From: JAATFY01 sp049276515
Lineage (GTDB): Bacteria; Pseudomonadota; Alphaproteobacteria; UBA9219
Direction: 5' to 3'
NCBI GenBank assembly: GCA_049276515.1
Contig: JBASWO010000173.1
Span: 1 to 10,353, forward strand
Length of the DNA stretch: 10,353 bases
Translations under genes and position numbers: made by a program
The notes under the pieces: generated by a model
Seen by the model: only the letters and a program-made list of their open reading frames with translations
What the model was told of the DNA's origin: nothing
The model's database searches: none
In this document: in pieces, positions 1 through 6,159 of the stretch
Layout: each line of letters begins with the position of its first letter
How positions within the stretch are numbered: position 1 is the first letter of the stretch

Positions 1-1
1 A

Positions 2-529
2 TTAGCGGGTGCTCTATTGCTCTCAGTGCCAGCTTTAGTCGCTATGGTTGTTGTTCAACGTGTTGGGTTTTTTGGTCTCCTATCCAAAATTTTTAATCTT
101 ATGTTCCGTAATACCTGGGAAAAACTGGCAGGCAGTGCGGCCATCCTGGATCGCGCAGTTCATGCCATGTATCGCCGCAGCACTAAAGTTTTGGCCTGTA
201 GTTTTTGGCAGCTCATGGCGTGGGTCGCCGGCATCGGTGAGATGTGGCTGGCCCTTTATTTCTTAGGCCATCCTTTGCCACTACTCGAAGCTTTTATGTT
301 GGAGGCCCTCATTCAGGCATCTGCCAGTGCGGCCTTTGCAGTACCTGGTGCCCTCGGTGTGCAAGAAGCAGGCTTTCTGCTCTTTGGTCATATGCTGGGA
401 TTACCCAATGATATTTCAGCAGCTCTAGCCGTTATGCGTAGGTGCCGCGATTTGCTTCTCTACGTACCTGGTTTGATTGCATGGCAGGTGCAAGAGGGTC
501 GCTGGTTATTGCGTAAGAAGAAAAGCTAG
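2..529 (+). CDS. Flippase-like integral membrane protein, HpnL / LPG-synthase TM family (5' truncated)
   Basis: This is the C-terminal part of a polytopic inner-membrane protein. The frame is open to the left edge, so the start lies outside the window. About 175 residues are visible. They contain several hydrophobic segments: one at the very start, one around FWQLMAWVAGIGEMWLAL, a pair around the PGALGVQEAGF motif, and one near LLLYVPGLIAWQ. The protein ends in a basic tail (RKKKS). The PGALGxQEAGF...LGLP...R.RDLLLYxPGL pattern is characteristic of the lysylphosphatidylglycerol synthase transmembrane/flippase-like family, including HpnL from hopanoid loci. Members are thought to move or help make lipids or lipid-linked sugars; the substrate here is unknown. 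No other hopanoid gene is visible, so I give no symbol. Its TAG stop interlocks with the TAG stop of the convergent deacetylase gene (shared bases CTAG). The neighbouring glycosyltransferase and deacetylase make a glycolipid role plausible, but that is inference. Confidence 0.78.
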   Translation, partial: LAGALLLSVPALVAMVVVQRVGFFGLLSKIFNLMFRNTWEKLAGSAAILDRAVHAMYRRSTKVLACSFWQLMAWVAGIGEMWLALYFLGHPLPLLEAFMLEALIQASASAAFAVPGALGVQEAGFLLFGHMLGLPNDISAALAVMRRCRDLLLYVPGLIAWQVQEGRWLLRKKKS

Positions 530-1296
530 ACAGTTATTCGGCCTAAAAAATGTGTAAGAGCTGAGCAGACATCTTGCGGTTTGGTGAAATCAACGCGTGG
601 ATGTTTAAACGGCACCCATTGAAAACGCGCATACCATAAGGTGCCAGGATGTGGCGGCTTGCTGTAATCATAATCTGCAAGCGGTCGGTAGCATTCGCGT
701 TGGACATCCACATAATTCAGATTTTTTCTTTCTGATTTATAAATGGAGAGGGCAGCCAACTTCTTTTTTTGCTGAGCTTCAGTAAGGTGAATAATGTGCT
801 CGGTGCCATTCGTGCTAGGAAACTCTTGGGAATGAGCTTTGCCTTGAAAGAAATTATATTCAGCAAATTCTAAAACACTCACTTTGCTTTGCAAAACATG
901 ACCAATAGCATTTAAGGCATCATGATCTGGATTGCCGCCTTCATAGGCGGGTACCCATATTTGATCAATCTGATGTGCCGCAATCGCCATTTCAATTTCA
1001 TGCTGTACAGCCTTCAGTTCTTTCCATACATAGCGTGCCGATCGGTTCGAGAAACCAACGGGTTTGATATTAAGAAAGGCCGCCGTCGCTTCAGCTTCGG
1101 CTAAACGAATGGTCGTAAAAATATCGTGATATTGCCGGTGCCACGGCCATAAGGCGTCTTCCGCAATACAGCCATGGGTTAGATAGAGCGCAAAAATTTC
1201 GGCACCTTGTGTCTGTGCTTCTTCAAGCGCGGCGCAGCAAGCAACCACCTCATCATCGGGGTGTGGTACTAAAACGAGAATGCGTTTACCAAACAT
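526..1296 (-). CDS. PIG-L / LmbE family N-deacetylase
   Basis: This is a zinc-dependent amidohydrolase of the PIG-L family, whose members remove acetyl groups from N-acetylglucosaminyl lipids or related small molecules (PIG-L, MshB, BshB, LmbE). The protein has 256 residues, a normal length. The signature PHPDDE lies at residues 11-16; by analogy with MshB, His12 and Asp15 bind zinc and Asp14 is the general base. The GGNPDHDALN stretch supplies the third ligand, His125. There is no signal peptide, so it is cytoplasmic. The ATG start overlaps the stop of the upstream glycosyltransferase (TAATG), and an AAGGTGG ribosome binding site lies four bases upstream, inside the last codons of that gene. 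The two are therefore very likely co-translated and act in one pathway. The C-terminal 60 residues, rich in aromatics and prolines, are not recognisable. The substrate cannot be read from the sequence. Confidence 0.92.
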   Translation of the reverse strand: MFGKRILVLVPHPDDEVVACCAALEEAQTQGAEIFALYLTHGCIAEDALWPWHRQYHDIFTTIRLAEAEATAAFLNIKPVGFSNRSARYVWKELKAVQHEIEMAIAAHQIDQIWVPAYEGGNPDHDALNAIGHVLQSKVSVLEFAEYNFFQGKAHSQEFPSTNGTEHIIHLTEAQQKKKLAALSIYKSERKNLNYVDVQRECYRPLADYDYSKPPHPGTLWYARFQWVPFKHPRVDFTKPQDVCSALTHFLGRITV

Positions 1297-2570
1297 TACG
1301 CCACCTTGTGTTGTTTTTTGGCAAAAGCTTTTTGCCAGATAGATAGCAAATCTTTTTCTAAAACATCTTGCCAGCTGGCTAGGTATCGATCGCTATAGTC
1401 TTTGGCAGCAGACTTCATCATCTGGTGTTGATTGGGTTTGGTAACAAAATCACGCAACGCATCAGCCCAGTTTTGTGCACCACTTTCCACGCGGCGCATA
1501 CCTGGGGTGTTATGAAATAAATCCATGACACCACTTTTACTGGAGACTAAAGCAGGACATGAAGAGGCCATGGCTTCAACACCTACCATGCTACGGATTT
1601 CTACTTCGGATGAAAGGGTAACGACATCAACGCTCGCATAAAGACGGGCCAATTCATCAGGTTTGACAAAGCCAAGCATACTGACATGATTTTTTAAGCG
1701 ATTGCGCACGTCATCTTCAGCTGGTCCCACGCCCGCCACAATGAGGTGTAACGGTAAGCCCTCTTTGACCAGTTTTTCGATGGCATCGGTTAGGACATAA
1801 ATATTTTTGCCTATGTCGACACGTCCAACAAACAAAGCAATGACGCGGTTAGGTGGAATCAAATAATCACGCTCAAGACCTTCCCGATCCGCGCGATGGG
1901 GGCCAAACAGGCTTTTATCGATACCAAGACGTAAATGACTAACACGCCCTTGTCCTAAGAGGCTTTCGGCCAAAGTGTGATCTTCTTCGCGCGTCATGAT
2001 GGCATATTGGCATTGCTCTAAATGACGGCGCATCTTCTTTTCCATAGTGCGCCCCTGACGTTCTGGTACTTGCCAGGTATCAATCAGTGTGTCGCGCAAA
2101 ATTGGCCACGCACCTAAAAGTTTATCAATCGTCTGTTTTGTGAAGATGCGCGTATAGGACGGTGTATCGGTATGAAATGATGTGACTAAAGGAATGGAGT
2201 GACTACGGCTGATGCGTTCAGCTGTTTGAGCAAAAGCAAAGTAGCAATCAGTTGTATGGATAATATCAAACTCAGTTAACTCACGCGCCAAAGCAGGATG
2301 GTAGGGTGCGAGATCTGTTGTATCGGGCATATAGGGTAAGAATTTTAAATTGGCTGTACTAAAGACTGGTGGTAAATGGCGAAGACGTGACTTGGCGCTC
2401 AAAACCTCCATGGCATTTGGGCCAGAAAAATAAACTGTTAGATCAACTGGTAAATCAGCTTGCGCTGCAGCTTCTGCTAGTCGTTCCCAGCATTTAACAT
2501 GTCCACCCGATTGTGGTGTGCGCGGCAAATCAACAAGCGCGGCGACGCGTAAGATATCGGGGGTAGTCAT
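1296..2570 (-). CDS. GT4-type (GT-B fold) glycosyltransferase
   Basis: This cytoplasmic or membrane-peripheral retaining glycosyltransferase would use a nucleotide sugar. The 424 residues fit the family. The N-terminal acceptor domain contains the glycine-rich SGGH loop at residues 21-24 and an HTDTPSYTRIF stretch near 133-143 typical of the first Rossmann domain. The C-terminal donor domain begins near residue 240 with ALFVGRVDIGKN (247-256; Arg250 and Lys255 would contact the diphosphate). It carries the E-x7-E motif, Glu324 to Glu332, within SEVEIRSMVGVEAMA. The start is ATG with an AAGGAG site 12 bases upstream, a slightly long spacing. It is the first gene of a two-gene operon with the PIG-L deacetylase. 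A GT4 enzyme followed by a PIG-L deacetylase is the pattern of GlcNAc transfer and deacetylation seen in GPI, mycothiol and bacillithiol synthesis, but the acceptor here cannot be assigned. Neither a lipid nor a small-molecule acceptor is excluded. Confidence 0.9.
   Translation of the reverse strand: MTTPDILRVAALVDLPRTPQSGGHVKCWERLAEAAAQADLPVDLTVYFSGPNAMEVLSAKSRLRHLPPVFSTANLKFLPYMPDTTDLAPYHPALARELTEFDIIHTTDCYFAFAQTAERISRSHSIPLVTSFHTDTPSYTRIFTKQTIDKLLGAWPILRDTLIDTWQVPERQGRTMEKKMRRHLEQCQYAIMTREEDHTLAESLLGQGRVSHLRLGIDKSLFGPHRADREGLERDYLIPPNRVIALFVGRVDIGKNIYVLTDAIEKLVKEGLPLHLIVAGVGPAEDDVRNRLKNHVSMLGFVKPDELARLYASVDVVTLSSEVEIRSMVGVEAMASSCPALVSSKSGVMDLFHNTPGMRRVESGAQNWADALRDFVTKPNQHQMMKSAAKDYSDRYLASWQDVLEKDLLSIWQKAFAKKQHKVA
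1301..1307 (-). promoter_or_regulatory. Ribosome binding site of the PIG-L deacetylase gene, inside the upstream CDS
   Basis: Read on the minus strand this is AAGGTGG, four bases before the deacetylase ATG. It is made of the last sense codons of the glycosyltransferase gene. With the TAATG overlap it supports translational coupling and fixes the deacetylase start. Confidence 0.7.
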
Positions 2571-2582
2571 AATGGCTGGTCT

Positions 2583-2588
2583 CTCCTT
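2583..2588 (-). promoter_or_regulatory. Probable ribosome binding site of the glycosyltransferase gene
   Basis: On the minus strand this reads AAGGAG and ends 12 bases before the ATG at 2570. It is a strong Shine-Dalgarno core at a longer than usual distance. It lies in the 46-base gap between the divergent glycosyltransferase and secreted hydrolase-like genes. Confidence 0.5.
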
Positions 2589-2616
2589 TGTATTGATGTT
2601 AAAGAGCCTCAGTCAC

Positions 2617-3699
2617 ATGCGCAAGCACACCAAAATATACGAGCTCGTTTTATTGGCCTTATTGATGGCGGCGCCGGTGTCAGCTGCCAATCTCATGCCG
2701 CCAACATTTCCACCGCCTCCGGCGAGCTATTTCCCGCTTTTGCCTCTTAATGGTGGCCCGGATGCACAAGCGCAATTCATCCCGCTGGCGACTAACCATG
2801 CATTAGAAATCGATCATCCTGGTTTGACACAAGCTGTCATTGTTATTCATGATTTTTCGCGCAATGCCTCAGCGACACTTGCCATGATGACATCACTCGC
2901 TGGTGAAGCGAGTGCAACGACATTCATTATGGCGCCACAATTTTTGCAAGATTCAGACATCATGCATTATGCCGGACAATTACCTGATCAAGGTAAGATG
3001 TTTGCACGCTGGCCGTTAGATGGTTGGATTACAGGTGGCGATTCTTTAGGTCAAAAAGGTATCAGTAGTTTTACAGCCATTGATATCCTTCTGATGTATC
3101 TCAGTGATAAAAAGTTTTTTCCTGATCTTAATCAGGTCGTCCTTGTAGGACATGGTGCCGGTGGAGATTTTGTTCAGCGTTATGCGGCTCTTGGACAAGC
3201 GCCTGATAGTCTTGATCAACACAATATAAATGTGCGGTTTGTTGTCGCAAACCCATCATCCTATCTTTATTTCACAACATCCCGCGCTAAAAGTAATCGT
3301 CAAGGATTTGGTCCAGCTGATGCAGCGCAGTGCAATTCTTATAATAGCTATCCCTATGGCCTCGATAATCTCAATCCTTACGGACGGCTTGTTGGTCCTC
3401 ATGCTATTAAATTACGTTTTGTGACGCGCCCCATCGTTTATTTGCTTGGCGAACAAGCGGCCCAAGGCGATCAACTGCCTGATAATAGTTGCGCGGCTTT
3501 GCTCGAAGGCATGGAGCGTGTAGCGCGCGGCTTGAATTACAATCTTTATCTTAAAGTGATTTTTGGTGATGCGATCAATCGGTTGCAGCGCTTTATTGTT
3601 GTGCCAAAAGTTGGTTATGAACCCGCACCTTTATTGGGCTCACCCTGTGCGCTTGCCACGATATTCGGAAATGGAGAATGTGGTCTTAGCCAGCCTTAA
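2617..3699 (+). CDS. Secreted alpha/beta-hydrolase-fold protein, apparently lacking its catalytic triad
   Basis: With the ATG at 2617 this is a 360-residue exported protein. It has a clear signal peptide: a basic start (MRKHTK), a hydrophobic core, and likely cleavage after APVSA. An ATG at 2572 and a GTG at 2518 are in frame but would bury the signal peptide, and the GTG lies antisense to the glycosyltransferase start. The mature part has the layout of a bacterial alpha/beta-hydrolase family: strand and HD loop (AVIVIHDFSRNA), nucleophile elbow, then VANPSSYLYF, a YPYGLDNLNPYGR region, YLLGE and a terminal GSPC. The elbow reads GHGAGG with Gly180 where the nucleophile serine should be. The usual histidine after the last strand appears as Tyr334 (VPKVGYEP). 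The acid-bearing loop after YLLGE has Ala/Gln where I expect Asp. It may therefore be a pseudoenzyme or binding protein. Its TAA stop interlocks with the convergent sigma gene stop (TTAA). Confidence 0.8.
   Translation: MRKHTKIYELVLLALLMAAPVSAANLMPPTFPPPPASYFPLLPLNGGPDAQAQFIPLATNHALEIDHPGLTQAVIVIHDFSRNASATLAMMTSLAGEASATTFIMAPQFLQDSDIMHYAGQLPDQGKMFARWPLDGWITGGDSLGQKGISSFTAIDILLMYLSDKKFFPDLNQVVLVGHGAGGDFVQRYAALGQAPDSLDQHNINVRFVVANPSSYLYFTTSRAKSNRQGFGPADAAQCNSYNSYPYGLDNLNPYGRLVGPHAIKLRFVTRPIVYLLGEQAAQGDQLPDNSCAALLEGMERVARGLNYNLYLKVIFGDAINRLQRFIVVPKVGYEPAPLLGSPCALATIFGNGECGLSQP
2894..2914. repeat. Perfect 8-bp inverted repeat inside the secreted hydrolase-like CDS
   Basis: CACTCGCT and AGCGAGTG are separated by the 5-base loop GGTGA and form a perfect, GC-rich 8-bp hairpin. 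It lies about 93 codons into the gene and encodes part of SLAGEASA. No T-run follows, so it is not an intrinsic terminator. It may be an mRNA structure or chance. Confidence 0.4.
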
Positions 3700-4406
3700 A
3701 GTGTTTTTGTTAAAACTGCTTTACGTTTTGCTGGCCGGAAATCTACGGGTTCTAAATCATCGCCCCAATTTAATTCACTCAGTATGAAGTCTCGGGCTCG
3801 AGAGACACGGCTTTTAATAGTGCCTGGGGGACAACCAAGGATTTCACCTGCGATATCATAGGTAAGGCCTTGTTCAACGATAAGCTCGAAAGCCTTGCGC
3901 TGTTCAGGAGACAAATACTCTATTGCTGCCCTTACGTTAGCGAGATGAAGACCATCAATTTGTTCAGGCTCTACAGCTAAAGCATTTGCGCGGCGTTCAT
4001 TTATATCTTCTTCACTCCGCCAGGCACGTCTTTGTTCTGAGCGATAGTGATTTTGGGCAATCTTGAAAAGCCAATGGCGCATGCCTGTGCCTAGATATGT
4101 ATCCCGACTGTTCCAGGCTTTGGTCAATGTTTCTTGTAAGATATCATCAGCCCGCGCGTGGTTCCGACAGAGACTAAAAGCGAAGGCCCATACAGGTTGC
4201 GCTGCAAAAAACATTTCTTTTCTAAATGGGTCGCAGGTTCTTTGAGCTTCCCTTACATACATCGTTACAATAGAAGGTATTGTAGCATTATCTTCAATAT
4301 TACCTGTTCTCTGTGCCGTTATTTTCTGCGCAGCAGAGCCCAAATCCTCATGGCGCCGTTCTTGTTCAAAAAGAGTATCTAAGGGTTCTTCAAAAGAGAC
4401 GCGCAT
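3696..4406 (-). CDS. ECF-type RNA polymerase sigma factor (second gene of a tandem pair)
   Basis: This 236-residue protein has both ECF sigma domains. Region 2 spans roughly residues 60-130: DPFRKEM, ARADDILQETLTKAW for core binding, and HWLFKIAQNHYRSEQRR for -10 recognition. Region 4 spans roughly 155-212, with LSPEQRKAFELIVEQGLTYDIAGEILGCPPGTIKSRVSRAR as the helix-turn-helix for the -35 element (quoted in parts: LSPEQRKAFELIV, then GLTYDIAGEILGCPPGTIKS). This resembles alphaproteobacterial ECF factors such as the EcfG group but is not a certain member. It also has a 60-residue N-terminal extension and a 24-residue tail (NWGDDLEPVDFRPAK). I chose the ATG at 4406 because a GAGG site lies eight bases upstream; a GTG at 4439 is in frame but overlaps the upstream gene. 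That upstream gene, a paralogous sigma factor, ends 10 bases before this start. No anti-sigma gene is visible nearby. Confidence 0.88.
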   Translation of the reverse strand: MRVSFEEPLDTLFEQERRHEDLGSAAQKITAQRTGNIEDNATIPSIVTMYVREAQRTCDPFRKEMFFAAQPVWAFAFSLCRNHARADDILQETLTKAWNSRDTYLGTGMRHWLFKIAQNHYRSEQRRAWRSEEDINERRANALAVEPEQIDGLHLANVRAAIEYLSPEQRKAFELIVEQGLTYDIAGEILGCPPGTIKSRVSRARDFILSELNWGDDLEPVDFRPAKRKAVLTKTL

Positions 4407-4414
4407 TATAAGAA

Positions 4415-4418
4415 CCTC
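4415..4418 (-). promoter_or_regulatory. Ribosome binding site GAGG overlapping the upstream stop codon
   Basis: On the minus strand the sequence TTTGAGG contains the TGA stop of the first sigma gene (4417-4419) and the GAGG site for the second, eight bases before its ATG at 4406. Ribosomes terminating on the first gene sit on the initiation site of the second, which argues for coupled translation and decides the start. Confidence 0.65.
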
Positions 4419-5142
4419 AAAGCGCCGCGTTGCGCGCACGGTTGGAAAAGCGGAGAGCTGGCGGATCTAAATCTATAGCTTCTAAATGTTCGTTCCAACC
4501 TAATTGATGTAAGGCTGCTGCACGGCCTCTTCGAGCGCGTGCTTTCAGAGTTGGTTCTGGGCAACCTAGAAGTTCAGCAGCTTCACGGTAGGTGATATCA
4601 TGTAAAACTGTAAGAGCAAGGATCTGCTGTTGCTCATGGGGTAATCTTTTCAGAACTTTTTCAGCGTCAGCGGCGTCCATATAAGATTCAATAGTCGTTG
4701 CAGGCGTAAAAAGAGTTCCAGCATGTTGACCATCGGCATCTTCATCTTCAAGGCGGTTCATTGGCCTCCTATATTCATCAATATTATGGTTACTCATTAA
4801 TTTGCGCAGCCAAGGCAGCATGGGACTACCTTCGATAAATTTGTCCTTGCTTTGAACAACCTTGCAGAGTGTGCCTTGCATTAAATCTTCGCAGCGCACA
4901 GGGTTTCTCGTAAGCCCTGAGGCATAACTCCAAAGGGCTGGTATTTCATTTTGTACAGCCACCCAAAATGGATCGCCATTTTTTGCAAGATGCTTGGTCA
5001 TAAGTATGACTGTGGCAGGCATAGGAAAACCACCCACTCTTTTACGAGTGGTTGCCTCTTTTTTTGCGGCTGCAATTGTTACAACTGGCTTTACGTCGCC
5101 TTGCACTTCCGCATGGGCGAACTTGTCATCTTCACGGTACAT
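4417..5142 (-). CDS. Divergent ECF-type sigma factor (first gene of a tandem pair)
   Basis: This 241-residue protein is paralogous to the next sigma gene. Region 2 lies near residues 57-127: DPFWVAVQNEIPALW, then RCEDLMQGTLCKVV, then MLPWLRKLMSNHNIDEYRR. Region 4 lies near 157-215: RLPHEQQQILALTVL, then ITYREAAELLGCPEPTLKARAR. Both sigma proteins share an N-terminal motif ending in a DPF (MPATVILMTKHLAKNGDPF here; IPSIVTMYVREAQRTCDPF in the partner) and a tail of the form LxW...LExxDxxP. This copy is less canonical: Gly90 replaces the usual acidic residue of the Q[ED]TF segment in region 2.2, and the recognition helix reads PEPTLKARARRGR instead of PxGTIKSRVxRAR. The start is uncertain. ATG 5142 has only a weak purine stretch (AGAGAAA) upstream; ATGs at residues 41 and 48 are alternatives that still leave both sigma domains whole. 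It could be an active sigma factor or a sigma-like regulator. Confidence 0.82.
   Translation of the reverse strand: MYREDDKFAHAEVQGDVKPVVTIAAAKKEATTRKRVGGFPMPATVILMTKHLAKNGDPFWVAVQNEIPALWSYASGLTRNPVRCEDLMQGTLCKVVQSKDKFIEGSPMLPWLRKLMSNHNIDEYRRPMNRLEDEDADGQHAGTLFTPATTIESYMDAADAEKVLKRLPHEQQQILALTVLHDITYREAAELLGCPEPTLKARARRGRAAALHQLGWNEHLEAIDLDPPALRFSNRARNAAL
5034..5065 (+). terminator. Hairpin plus T-run on the plus strand, within the sigma gene 5' region
   Basis: CCACTC and GAGTGG form a 6-bp perfect stem with a TTTTAC loop, followed after seven bases by seven T residues. This resembles a weak intrinsic terminator for plus-strand (antisense) transcription. On the minus strand the same hairpin lies in the sigma mRNA, just upstream of the alternative ATG at residue 41. 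No plus-strand gene needs a terminator here, so function is doubtful. Confidence 0.25.
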
Positions 5143-5186
5143 GTAATTTTTCTCTATAATTTCTTTAAATATGTAATCGGTGCAGA

Positions 5187-5216
5187 TGTTTAGTACATAT
5201 TCCCATAAATAGGCAA
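5187..5216 (-). promoter_or_regulatory. Possible sigma70-like promoter for the sigma factor pair
   Basis: On the minus strand TTGCCT and TAAACA are separated by 18 bases, about 45 bases upstream of the first sigma ATG. Both hexamers are imperfect. The 84-base gap 5143-5226 is AT-rich and has no terminator-like hairpin, so read-through from the upstream alpha/beta hydrolase gene is also possible. A GGAAT in this gap is not followed by a CGTT-like element at the EcfG spacing. Confidence 0.22.
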
Positions 5217-5226
5217 GAAATTATCA

Positions 5227-6081
5227 CTATTGGGCAATAAATGATCTAACTATCTCAATTTGCTCACTATTTATGAGTGCAGGCGCATGTCCCACATTTT
5301 TGAACTCTATTAGTTTCGCTCGCGGTCCGCGCTGCGTCATTTCTTTGGCGGTTTCAGCCGATAAAACATCGGATTGAGATCCCCGCAAAATCAGTGTGGG
5401 ACATTTAATCTGATCATACACCTGCCAGAAATTGACATCTTCTTTGAGGCTCTGAAAATTTTTGGCAATGCCAATGTCATGCGACAAGGTTCTCTTTCCA
5501 TTTTCTAAAAGATAGGTGCTGGTCTCAGCTAGGCGTTTCCAATCTGCATCTTCGGTAATGCCAAAAGGAGCATAAATATTTCTGATGTGGCGCTCTAACT
5601 GATCTACATCTGCAAATTCCAAAGGCATGCCAACATAATCAGCAATACGTTTGAGGGATGTGAGTGGAATGAAGGGGCCCACATCATTGATCACTAATCG
5701 TCTAATCGGCGTCTTTGCTTGCGCCGCCATATACATACCCAATATGCCGCCCATAGAGGTGCCAACCCAATCAATGCTTTCAGCGCCGGTGCGAGCAATG
5801 AGTGCCGTAATGTCAGACATATATTGTGCGTAACTATAAAGAGCGGGATCTTTGAGGCGGTCGCTTTTGCCGCGGCCAACCATATCGGGGCAGATAACAC
5901 GCATCTCAGATTGTAAATCTTCTGCAAGCCAGTCGAAATCGCGGCCATTGCGTGTCAGCCCATGAACACAGAGCAGGGTTTGGGGGGATGAGGCATTGCC
6001 CCACTCAGTATAAGCAATGTTGTGAAAACCAAGCGGGCTCAGCCCTTGATAGGATTTTTGCTGCATAGGTAAGGCTAGCAT
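5227..6081 (-). CDS. Alpha/beta hydrolase, intact catalytic triad
   Basis: This is a soluble serine hydrolase of the alpha/beta-hydrolase superfamily. With the ATG at 6081 it has 284 residues. The oxyanion strand-loop reads LLCVHGLTRNGRDFDWLA. The nucleophile elbow is GTSMGG with Ser109, the acid is Asp238 in RGSQSDVL, and the histidine is His265 in VGHAPAL. A PDMVGRGKSDRL segment and an NDVGPFIP segment after the elbow are typical of a common proteobacterial group with unassigned esterase or lactonase-like activity. The start is uncertain: ATG 6066 is also possible, and an in-frame GTG at 6159 would abut the divergent acylase gene. None has a good ribosome binding site. I prefer 6081 because homologues as I recall them start about ten residues before the YxGLSPxGFH motif. 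The gene is followed by the two sigma genes on the same strand with an 84-base gap. No signal peptide is convincing. The substrate is unknown. Confidence 0.88.
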   Translation of the reverse strand: MLALPMQQKSYQGLSPLGFHNIAYTEWGNASSPQTLLCVHGLTRNGRDFDWLAEDLQSEMRVICPDMVGRGKSDRLKDPALYSYAQYMSDITALIARTGAESIDWVGTSMGGILGMYMAAQAKTPIRRLVINDVGPFIPLTSLKRIADYVGMPLEFADVDQLERHIRNIYAPFGITEDADWKRLAETSTYLLENGKRTLSHDIGIAKNFQSLKEDVNFWQVYDQIKCPTLILRGSQSDVLSAETAKEMTQRGPRAKLIEFKNVGHAPALINSEQIEIVRSFIAQ

Positions 6082-6095
6082 AGAATAAAATCGCA

Positions 6096-6125
6096 GTGAA
6101 TTACCTTTGGCCTGTGATATATAAA
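6096..6125 (+). promoter_or_regulatory. Possible sigma70-like promoter for the penicillin-acylase-family gene
   Basis: TATAAA at 6120-6125 is a good -10 hexamer, preceded at 18 bases by GTGAAT (6096-6101), a weak -35. A start site near 6132 would leave a leader of about 28 bases before the ATG at 6160. It lies in the 78-base gap shared with the divergent hydrolase gene. Confidence 0.28.
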
Positions 6126-6159
6126 TGAGGGTACTTTCTCGGTAGATTCTCTCCCTCAC

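Noticed and set aside
2..529. A hopanoid biosynthesis (hpn) cluster
   Set aside because: Only an HpnL-like fragment is present; no squalene-hopene cyclase or other hpn gene is visible in the window.
526..2570. Mycothiol or bacillithiol biosynthesis (MshA/MshB or BshA/BshB) from the GT4 plus PIG-L pair
   Set aside because: The domain pair fits, but no ligase (MshC/BshC-like) or acetyltransferase is visible, the apparent lineage normally uses glutathione, and the protein termini do not specifically match those families.
3696..5226. A complete EcfG-NepR-PhyR general stress response locus
   Set aside because: The sigma proteins resemble ECF factors of alphaproteobacteria, but there is no receiver-domain protein, no NepR-like short frame in the gaps, and no GGAAC-N16/17-CGTT promoter upstream.
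5321..5331. Short GC palindrome CGCGG-T-CCGCG in the hydrolase gene, and a similar GCGG/CCGC element near 8866-8880
   Set aside because: Stems of only four or five base pairs inside coding sequence are expected by chance.
5694..5948. Overlapping open frames on both strands inside the alpha/beta hydrolase
   Set aside because: The hydrolase frame has the complete catalytic motifs; the others are compositional shadows.
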